Of a DNA stretch of 64,000 bases, positions 58,577 to 64,000 are shown piece after piece (positions within the stretch are counted from its first letter, which is position 1; every line of letters begins with the position of its first letter). The stretch is from an uncultured Pelagibacteraceae bacterium (GTDB taxonomy: Bacteria; Pseudomonadota; Alphaproteobacteria; Pelagibacterales; Pelagibacteraceae), in NCBI GenBank assembly GCA_902590395.1, contig CACIWQ010000001.1:1-64000 (forward strand). The letters are read 5' to 3'. A program made the position numbers and the translations under genes. The notes beneath the pieces were generated by a model. That model was not told the DNA's origin. It worked only from the letters and a program-made list of their open reading frames with translations, and ran no database searches.

Positions 58577-59748
58577 CTATCCACTTCTCCAAAAACAATA
58601 TCTAATGACCCTAAAACTGCTGGCACATCTGCTAGCATATGCCCTTTTAACAGATAATCCATTGCTTGCAGGTGTGAAAAACCCGGAGCTCTAATTTTGC
58701 ATTTATAGGGTCTGCTGCTTCCGTCAGCTATAAGGTAAACTCCAAATTCTCCTTTTGGTGCTTCTACAGCTGTGTAGATTTCTCCTTCTGGAACTCTAAA
58801 ACCTTCTGAAAATAACTTAAAATGGTGAATTAATGCTTCCATAGAATTTTTTAAATCTTTTCTTTTTGGTGGTGTAACTTTTCCATCTGTAGATTTAACT
58901 GGTCCTGAAGGCATTTTTTTTATGCAATCTTTTATTATATTTATGCTTTCTCTCATTTCTTCCATCCTACAAAGATATCTATCGTAGCAGTCACCATTTT
59001 TTCCAACAGGAATTTTAAAGTTAAAATCTTGGTAACACTCATAAGGTTGCGATTTTCTTAAATCCCATGGAACGCCTGAACCTCTTAACATCACTCCTGA
59101 AAAGCTATGTTCTAAAGCTTCTTGTTTAGTAACGATGCCAATATCTACATTTCTCTGCTTAAAAATTCTATTGTCTGTTAAAAGAGTCTCCAGATCATCT
59201 ATTATTTTTGGAAAAGTTTCGCAAAATGAAAAAATATCTTCTAATAATTTTACTGGTAAATCTTTATGAACACCTCCTGGTCTAAAATAATTAGCATGTA
59301 ATCTTGAGCCAGATGCTCTTTCATAAAAGGTCATCAATGTTTCTCTTTCTTCAAATCCCCAAAGAGAAGGGGTTAAAGCTCCAACATCTAATGCTTGGGT
59401 TGTTACGTTTAAAAGATGACTTAATAATCTTCCAATTTCACAGAATAATACTCTTATATACTGTCCTCTAATAGGCACCTCTATATTTAAAAGTTTTTCA
59501 ACAGCCAAAGCGAAGGCATGCTCTTGGTTCATCGGAGCTACATAATCTAATCGATCAAAATAAGGTAATGCTTGTGTGTAAGTCTTATGCTCTATAAGTT
59601 TTTCTGTTCCCCTATGCAAAAGTCCAATATGAGGATCAATTTTTTCTACTACTTCACCATCCAATTCTAATATTAATCTTAGAACTCCATGAGCTGCTGG
59701 ATGCTGAGGTCCAAAATTTAAATTCATAGTTTTTGTTTGTTTTGGCAT
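58573..59748 (-). CDS. nuoD: NADH-quinone oxidoreductase subunit D
   Basis: The 391-residue quinone-site subunit begins [17 protein letters not shown], whose histidine lines the quinone pocket. It also has [31 protein letters not shown] and ends in the conserved DIVFGEVDR. It is separate from nuoC, unlike the E. coli fusion. One base overlaps nuoC. Confidence 0.98.
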   Translation of the reverse strand: MPKQTKTMNLNFGPQHPAAHGVLRLILELDGEVVEKIDPHIGLLHRGTEKLIEHKTYTQALPYFDRLDYVAPMNQEHAFALAVEKLLNIEVPIRGQYIRVLFCEIGRLLSHLLNVTTQALDVGALTPSLWGFEERETLMTFYERASGSRLHANYFRPGGVHKDLPVKLLEDIFSFCETFPKIIDDLETLLTDNRIFKQRNVDIGIVTKQEALEHSFSGVMLRGSGVPWDLRKSQPYECYQDFNFKIPVGKNGDCYDRYLCRMEEMRESINIIKDCIKKMPSGPVKSTDGKVTPPKRKDLKNSMEALIHHFKLFSEGFRVPEGEIYTAVEAPKGEFGVYLIADGSSRPYKCKIRAPGFSHLQAMDYLLKGHMLADVPAVLGSLDIVFGEVDR

Positions 59749-60359
59749 TATTTATTTTCGGATTCTTTCTTTTTTTCTTCTTCTTTAATATACTTGGTTC
59801 CTTCCCAAGGACTTTCTGAATCAAATTTTCTATATTCTTGTTCCAGTTTAACAGGTTCATAAATTACTTTTTTTTTATCTTCGTCATATCTGACCTCTGA
59901 GTGTCCAGTTAAAGGAAAATCTTTTCTAAGTGGATAACCTTTAAACCCATAATCAGTTAAGATTCTTTTTAGATTTGGATGATCTTTAAAAGATATGCCG
60001 TACATATCAAAAACTTCTCGTTCCATCCAGTTTGCTGAAGGAAATATTTTTATTATTGATGGTACATCATTTTTTTCATCAATATCCATATTTATAATAA
60101 TTCTTAAATTATTTTCGTGACTAAGAAGTAAATAAACTATTTTAAATCTTTTATTTTTTTCTGGATAGTCAACAGCTGTTATATCGATTAATTGTTTAAA
60201 TCTGCACTTATTATTTGTTTTCAAATACAAAATTGTAGAATATAAATCTTCTAAACTAATTTGGATAACTAGTTGGCCAAAATTAATTTTGGACATTTTT
60301 ATTGCCGTTGTTAAACCTGAGTTAACTGTTCTTTCCAAATCTTCAACAGTTATCGACAT
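59748..60359 (-). CDS. nuoC: NADH-quinone oxidoreductase subunit C
   Basis: The 203-residue 30-kDa subunit has the family signature near [46 protein letters not shown] charged tail ends [11 protein letters not shown]. It helps place NuoD on NuoB. It starts 3 bp after nuoB. Confidence 0.97.
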   Translation of the reverse strand: MSITVEDLERTVNSGLTTAIKMSKINFGQLVIQISLEDLYSTILYLKTNNKCRFKQLIDITAVDYPEKNKRFKIVYLLLSHENNLRIIINMDIDEKNDVPSIIKIFPSANWMEREVFDMYGISFKDHPNLKRILTDYGFKGYPLRKDFPLTGHSEVRYDEDKKKVIYEPVKLEQEYRKFDSESPWEGTKYIKEEEKKKESENK

Positions 60360-60362
60360 TTT

Positions 60363-60887
60363 TTATCTTTCTAAATTACCTTCTCTTCTAATTTTTTTTT
60401 GAAGTTGTAAAATTCCATAAAGCAAAGCTTCAGCTGAGGGTGGGCATCCCGGTACATAAATATCGACTGGAACAATTCTATCGCATCCTCTGACGACTGA
60501 ATATGAATAATGATAATAACCGCCACCATTAGCGCAGCTACCCATGGAAATTACATATCTTGGTTCTGGCATTTGATCATAAACTTTCCTAAGTGGCTGG
60601 GCCATTTTATTAGTTAAGGTTCCAGCTACAATCATAACATCAGATTGTCTTGGTGAGGCTCTTGGGGCAGCACCAAATCTTTCCAAATCATATCTCGGCA
60701 TTGAAGTTTGCATCATTTCAACTGCACAACATGCTAATCCAAATGTCATCCAGTGGAGAGAGCCGGTTCTTGCCCAGTTAATTAAATTTTCCGAAGAAGT
60801 AGTAACAAAACCTTTTTCACTAAAATCTTTAGCAATTTTTTTAAACTCTTGAGGAATTTTTTCTTCTTTTTTTTGTAAATCAATCAT
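60363..60887 (-). CDS. nuoB: NADH-quinone oxidoreductase subunit B (cluster N2)
   Basis: The 174-residue subunit carries terminal cluster N2. The tandem cysteines in [10 protein letters not shown], with [35 protein letters not shown] supplying the rest, are all present. [22 protein letters not shown] is conserved. It lies 1 bp after nuoA. Confidence 0.98.
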   Translation of the reverse strand: MIDLQKKEEKIPQEFKKIAKDFSEKGFVTTSSENLINWARTGSLHWMTFGLACCAVEMMQTSMPRYDLERFGAAPRASPRQSDVMIVAGTLTNKMAQPLRKVYDQMPEPRYVISMGSCANGGGYYHYSYSVVRGCDRIVPVDIYVPGCPPSAEALLYGILQLQKKIRREGNLER

Positions 60888-60888
60888 T

Positions 60889-61257
60889 TTAATCCCAGTC
60901 TAATGCACCCTTTTTCCACTCATATATAAATCCTATGGTAAGTATAAATAAAAACAACATCATGGACCAAAAACCCAACGCTCCAATATTTCCTAAAGAT
61001 ACAGCCCAAGGAAATAGAAAAGCTATTTCTAAATCAAATATGATAAATAAAATTGCAACTAAATAAAACCTAACATCAAATTCCATTCTAGAATCGCTAA
61101 ATGCTTCAAATCCACACTCATAAGCTGAAAGTTTTTCAGGATCAGGTTTTTTCGGCGATAATATGAAATTTAAAACTACAAAGCCTACGCTGACACCTAG
61201 CGCGATGAAAATAAAAATTAATATAGATAAGTAGTCCTTTAAAAAATCAATTAACAT
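60889..61257 (-). CDS. nuoA: NADH-quinone oxidoreductase subunit A
   Basis: The 122-residue membrane subunit has three helices and the conserved [44 protein letters not shown] segment, whose loop cysteine and acidic residues sit near the quinone channel. It is the first gene of the nuoA-N operon and of a run extending without a spacer above 10 bp down to dnaE. Confidence 0.98.
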   Translation of the reverse strand: MLIDFLKDYLSILIFIFIALGVSVGFVVLNFILSPKKPDPEKLSAYECGFEAFSDSRMEFDVRFYLVAILFIIFDLEIAFLFPWAVSLGNIGALGFWSMMLFLFILTIGFIYEWKKGALDWD

Positions 61258-61436
61258 ATTTTATAGGTTAATTTATATACCACTTGTTTTAACACAAATA
61301 GATGTCAGATTGTCTGTAATTATAATGTTACATGGGGTTAAATATGTGCAAAATTTATTGTGCCTGTTGTTAAACAAACACAAATATTCAACTTTTACTT
61401 TCCTATAAAATATATATATTGGCTTTTAATATACGA
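61258..61436. promoter_or_regulatory. Region between nuoA and tRNA-Asp holding the nuo promoter
   Basis: Noncoding DNA separates the divergent nuo operon and tRNA-Asp. On the minus strand a perfect TATAAT lies at 61324-61319, about 62 bp before the nuoA ATG, but no good -35 hexamer is 16-18 bp upstream (TTGCAC is 21 bp away). Plus-strand TA-rich blocks around 61411-61433 may serve the tRNA. No ORF or known RNA was recognised. Confidence 0.4.
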
Positions 61437-61472
61437 GATTTGGTGACAGCAAATTTAAGAGCTCACCAAATC
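61437..61472 (+). repeat. Perfect 10-bp inverted repeat upstream of tRNA-Asp
   Basis: GATTTGGTGA (61437-61446) and TCACCAAATC (61463-61472) are exact reverse complements with a 16-base loop. The repeat ends 16 bp before the tRNA. A shorter outer pair, TTGGC (61419-61423) and GCCAA (61476-61480), could enclose it. No T tract follows, so it is not a typical terminator on the plus strand. It may be an RNA processing hairpin in the tRNA leader or a protein-binding site. Confidence 0.8.
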
Positions 61473-61488
61473 GGTGCCAAAATTGCCT

Positions 61489-61565
61489 GGGGGTGTAGCT
61501 CAGTTGGTTAGAGCGCCTGCCTGTCACGCAGGAGGTCGCGGGTTCGAGTCCCGTCACTCCCGCCA
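61489..61565 (+). tRNA. tRNA-Asp (anticodon GTC)
   Basis: Acceptor GGGGGTG pairs with CACTCCC (one G-T pair), D arm TAGCTCAGTTGGTTAGAG, anticodon stem CCTGC/GCAGG with loop CTGTCAC giving GTC, T arm GGTTCGAGTCC, discriminator G and encoded CCA (61563-61565). The next gene's ribosome-binding site starts 6 bp after it, so tRNA and acyltransferase may be on one transcript. Confidence 0.97.
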
Positions 61566-61579
61566 TGTAATTGAGGAAT

Positions 61580-62449
61580 ATGAAAATAAAAAAATACATA
61601 GAAGAAAAACTTGATTCTTATAATCGAATAGCTGTTTGGGGATCTGGTGAAATGGGAAAACAGGCTATTCGCGAATGGTTACCAAAACATAAAATTAAAA
61701 GTGTTATAGACTCGAATTCAAAAAAAATTGGTGAGAATTTTGAAACTTTTAAAATTATTGCTCCTCAAGATTTAGAATTTAATCAAATAGATTGTGTTAT
61801 TGTTTGTACTACCGCATATAATGAAGTGCTAGAAATTTTATCAAATAAAGAAAAAAAAATAAAATATTTTTACGTTCTAGAGCTCTTCCCAGGGAGTGAA
61901 GATACTAATAATGAAATTGAAAATCTCCTTGTTGATATAGCTGTTGCTAAAAATACTAACTGGTTTAAGTTTTTTATAGAACGTCCACAAATATTAATAA
62001 ATATTTTCTATAGAATTACTAAATCTTGTATGAATAAAACCTTTTTAATCCCAGTTTTTTGGATTATGAAAATTTTTTATACAATAATTTGTATATTTTT
62101 TTCTGTCGATCTGCCAACATCAGTAAAAATAGGGCCTGGTTTTGTTTTGGTCCATCTAGGTAATGTAGTTTTCCATCGTGGTACAAAAATTGGAGATTTT
62201 GTTACTATATACCAAAATGTTACAATTGGCTCAAACGATACTGGCAATGTTCCAATTTTAAAAAACTTTGTGACTTTGTTTCACGATTCTTCAGTAATAG
62301 GAAATTCTGAAATTAAATCACATTGCCGTGTAGGAGCTAAATCTTTAGCTATAGATTTAAAAACTGAAGAAGCCAGCACCATTTATGGTATTCCAGCAAA
62401 GGTTCAAAGAACTTTTAATTGGTACAAGAATAGGCAAAGTAAAAGTTGA
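61580..62449 (+). CDS. Rossmann-like domain fused to a CysE-type hexapeptide acyltransferase
   Basis: From the ATG at 61580 the protein has 289 residues. Residues about 17-110 form a Rossmann-like fold (VWGSGEMGKQAIREWL, VIDSNSKKIGENF, CVIVCTT) of the kind seen in NeuD and sugar methyltransferase C-domains. A hydrophobic linker (about 135-175) leads to a left-handed beta-helix (about 178-285) with IGPGFVLVHLGNVVFHRG and YQNVTIGS, close to serine and colanic-acid acetyltransferases. TGAGGA before 61580 sets the start; TTG at 61571 is less likely. It probably acetylates a sugar or nucleotide sugar for a surface polysaccharide. The next gene overlaps by 4 bp. Confidence 0.78.
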   Translation: MKIKKYIEEKLDSYNRIAVWGSGEMGKQAIREWLPKHKIKSVIDSNSKKIGENFETFKIIAPQDLEFNQIDCVIVCTTAYNEVLEILSNKEKKIKYFYVLELFPGSEDTNNEIENLLVDIAVAKNTNWFKFFIERPQILINIFYRITKSCMNKTFLIPVFWIMKIFYTIICIFFSVDLPTSVKIGPGFVLVHLGNVVFHRGTKIGDFVTIYQNVTIGSNDTGNVPILKNFVTLFHDSSVIGNSEIKSHCRVGAKSLAIDLKTEEASTIYGIPAKVQRTFNWYKNRQSKS

Positions 62450-63333
62450 AAAATAAATCTGAAATAACTTTTGTAATAGTTTCTCTTAAAGCCATAAAAG
62501 GTATTAAAAACTGTTTAAACAATATTGGAAAAAATTATAAAGTGATTATCGCAGAAAATTCCAATAGTGCAGATATAAAAAATGATATAGAAAATAGTTT
62601 TTCTAATGCTAAATGCATTCTTTTGGGAAAAAATTTTGGTTATGGTACTGCAGCAAATGTTGGTATTTCAAATGTTGAAACTAGATTTGCATTTTTAATT
62701 AATGCTGACATAGAAATTTATGAGAATCAAATAATTAATTTAGAAAATAAATTAAATGAATTAAAAAACGATTTTTCGATTGTAACTCCTTTTTATGACG
62801 ATTTTAAAGATTTTATTGAAAATAATAAATTTGATAAATTGTCTAATCTTAATCAAAAAATTCTACTTAAAAATAATACTGAACAAGTAACGTTAGCAAA
62901 AGGCAGTTCTATGCTTTTTAATTTATCCAAATTCGAAAAAAAAATATTTGATGAAAATTTTTTTTTCTTCTTTGAAGAAATAGATGTTTGTAAAAAAATT
63001 ATCGGTAAAAGAGAAAAAATTCTTTTAATCAACAATATAAAAATAAATCATTCAGGAAATAAAGGTGTTGAAAATATAGATTCTCATGAAATATTAAATT
63101 TTAGAAATTGGCATTATTATTGGTCTTCTTTTTATTACCACAAGAAACATTATGGTTTCTTTAGCTCCTTAAAGATTCATGTGAGACGATTAATTAAATA
63201 TTATTTACTCAAAAATTATTACATTATTTTTAATAAAAAAAAAGCTGACGTTTATAAGTATAGATTCAATGGTTTATTAAAGTCTATGTTAGGAAAAAAA
63301 TCTTCAAGTGGTCCAAATTATGGTGGGCGCTGA
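62446..63333 (+). CDS. Family 2 glycosyltransferase (rhamnosyltransferase-like), TTG start
   Basis: The 295-residue GT-A protein starts with TTG overlapping the preceding stop (TTGA). EITFVIVSLKA opens the nucleotide fold, NFGYGTAANVGI and FLINADIEI form the sugar-nucleotide and DXD-like metal site near 65-90, and FFFFEEIDVCKKI matches the ED motif of WbbL/RfbN-type rhamnosyltransferases. A basic C-terminal part could touch the membrane. The last codons, GGR and stop, lie within the opposing tRNA-Val gene (63321-63396), so the true end may have been created by a junction with the tRNA. It likely builds O-antigen or another glycan. Confidence 0.85.
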   Translation: MKNKSEITFVIVSLKAIKGIKNCLNNIGKNYKVIIAENSNSADIKNDIENSFSNAKCILLGKNFGYGTAANVGISNVETRFAFLINADIEIYENQIINLENKLNELKNDFSIVTPFYDDFKDFIENNKFDKLSNLNQKILLKNNTEQVTLAKGSSMLFNLSKFEKKIFDENFFFFFEEIDVCKKIIGKREKILLINNIKINHSGNKGVENIDSHEILNFRNWHYYWSSFYYHKKHYGFFSSLKIHVRRLIKYYLLKNYYIIFNKKKADVYKYRFNGLLKSMLGKKSSSGPNYGGR

Positions 63334-63396
63334 AGGACTCGAACCTACGACCCTCTCGGTGTAAACGAGATGCTCTACCAACTGAGCTAAGCGCCC
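63321..63396 (-). tRNA. tRNA-Val (anticodon TAC)
   Basis: On the minus strand the acceptor GGGCGCT pairs with AGCGCCC, followed by D arm TAGCTCAGTTGGTAGAG, anticodon stem TCTCG/CGAGA with loop TTTACAC giving TAC, T arm GGTTCGAGTCC, discriminator A and encoded CCA (63321-63323). Its 3' 13 bases are shared with the end of the convergent glycosyltransferase gene. Confidence 0.97.
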
Positions 63397-63399
63397 CAA

Positions 63400-63417
63400 A
63401 AACTTTTTAAACTTTTT
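63400..63417. repeat. Two tandem copies of a 9-bp unit next to tRNA-Val
   Basis: AAACTTTTT is present twice in direct succession, 3 bp upstream of the tRNA-Val 5' end on the minus strand. In DNA this AT-rich such a repeat can arise by slippage and may have no role. Confidence 0.5.
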
Positions 63418-63442
63418 ACAGTACAGCACTGATAAAGTAAAA

Positions 63443-64000
63443 TTAAATCTCTAGGTCTTTAATGCTTATAAATTTATTCGCTAAATTACTATTTTTCTTT
63501 TTAATTTCATCAAAAAAATTCCAGGCTAAAACTAGTGCATAGTCAAATTTTTGTTTTACTCCATTTTTCGAAATTATAGGAATTTTCATTCCAGGAAGAA
63601 ATTTTCCATGTTTAAGCTTGTTGTCTTCGACTATACATTCTATCTCGTTTGAAATTTCATAAAAATTTAATGCAGTTGTTGCTTTTGCAGGCGATCCGTA
63701 TCCAATTAATTTTTTTCCATTTAATTTTAGCTTTTCAATATTTCTTTTTACATTCTTTTTAATTGTATAAATTTTTTCTCCAAATTTTTTATATGTATCG
63801 TACTGCTTTAAACCATACTTTTCCTCTTCCTTTAATAAAACTTTTACACTTTGTTCCTCTTTAGAATTTCTATCTTTTTTTAAGTAGATTCGTAAAGATC
63901 CTCCATGAGTGTTTATTCTTTCGACCCTAATTATTTTTGCATTAAATTGGGTAAAAAAATTAACTAATGAAGTTAAAGACCAGTAGTTGTAATGTTCATG
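63443..64000 (-). CDS. C-terminal part of a sugar C-methyltransferase-type protein (cut by window edge)
   Basis: The minus-strand frame is open from base 64000 to a TAA at 63445-63443, giving 185 residues without a start in the window. It begins HEHYNYWSLTSL and has THGGSLRIYLKKD, then IGYGSPAKATTALNFY, CIVEDN and FDYALVLAWNFFDEI. This is the pattern of the C-terminal domain (PF08484-type) of class I methyltransferases that act on deoxysugar nucleotides, such as those in antibiotic and O-antigen clusters. The missing part should hold the SAM-binding domain. tRNA-Val follows on the same strand after 46 bp. Confidence 0.8.
   Translation of the reverse strand, partial: HEHYNYWSLTSLVNFFTQFNAKIIRVERINTHGGSLRIYLKKDRNSKEEQSVKVLLKEEEKYGLKQYDTYKKFGEKIYTIKKNVKRNIEKLKLNGKKLIGYGSPAKATTALNFYEISNEIECIVEDNKLKHGKFLPGMKIPIISKNGVKQKFDYALVLAWNFFDEIKKKNSNLANKFISIKDLEI

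Noticed and set aside
61437-61472. Inverted repeat as an intrinsic terminator
   Set aside because: No T run follows on either strand at the right distance, and no gene ends next to it.

Overview
The window is a low-GC (roughly 30% by eye), very gene-dense piece of a streamlined alphaproteobacterial chromosome. Gene order follows the conserved alphaproteobacterial backbone: ntrYX-trkA, ispDF-cinA, lipA-ftsB-eno-kdsA-pyrG-secG-tpiA, trpEGDC-lexA-gltX, the lpx/bamA/dxr/frr/tsf/rpsB block, dnaE-lolDC-proS-rnj-coaX-birA, and nuoN to nuoA. Base composition, near-zero intergenic spacing and the loss of several genes normally embedded in this order point to a SAR11/Pelagibacterales-type or similarly reduced marine alphaproteobacterium. 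The assignment is inferred from gene content and order only.

Layout. Positions 1-72 hold the tail of an unidentified gene. tRNA-Arg, a strong terminator and an isolated outer-membrane beta-barrel gene follow (85-939), then about 280 bp of noncoding DNA. From 9654 down to 1221 a minus-strand operon encodes the NtrY/NtrX two-component system, the TrkA/TrkH potassium uptake system, and a divergent glycerol-3-phosphate dehydrogenase with glycerol kinase. Divergently, 9706-11796 encodes IspDF, PgpA and CinA. From 18283 down to 11779 are tpiA, secG, pyrG, kdsA, eno, ftsB, lipA and a COQ10/RatA-like gene. From 18349 to 25812 on the plus strand are a PpiD-like chaperone, trpE-G-D-C, lexA with an alphaproteobacterial SOS box, and gltX.

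From 61257 down to 25804 everything lies on the minus strand. It comprises the 14-gene complex I operon, birA, coaX, RNase J, proS, lolCD and dnaE; then, after a 122-bp gap containing a structured leader, rpsB, tsf, frr, uppS, cdsA, dxr, bamA, skp, lpxD, fabZ, lpxA, lpxI and lpxB. Envelope construction is the dominant theme: lipid A and Kdo synthesis, outer-membrane protein and lipoprotein assembly, and isoprenoid carrier synthesis. Complex I supplies the respiratory side.

The right end (61400-64000) changes character. tRNA-Asp is followed by a fused Rossmann/hexapeptide acyltransferase and a family 2 glycosyltransferase whose stop codon lies inside the opposing tRNA-Val. Beyond it is the C-terminal part of a sugar C-methyltransferase-type protein. 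This looks like the edge of a surface-polysaccharide, probably variable, region.

No mobile element, CRISPR array, phage gene or defence system was seen. The most interesting signals are small: a foldable rpsB leader that could mask its own ribosome-binding site, a perfect 10-bp inverted repeat in front of tRNA-Asp, an NtrX lacking the sigma-54 contact motif, and a set of genes missing from otherwise conserved neighbourhoods (ntrBC, pdh, rseP, pyrH).
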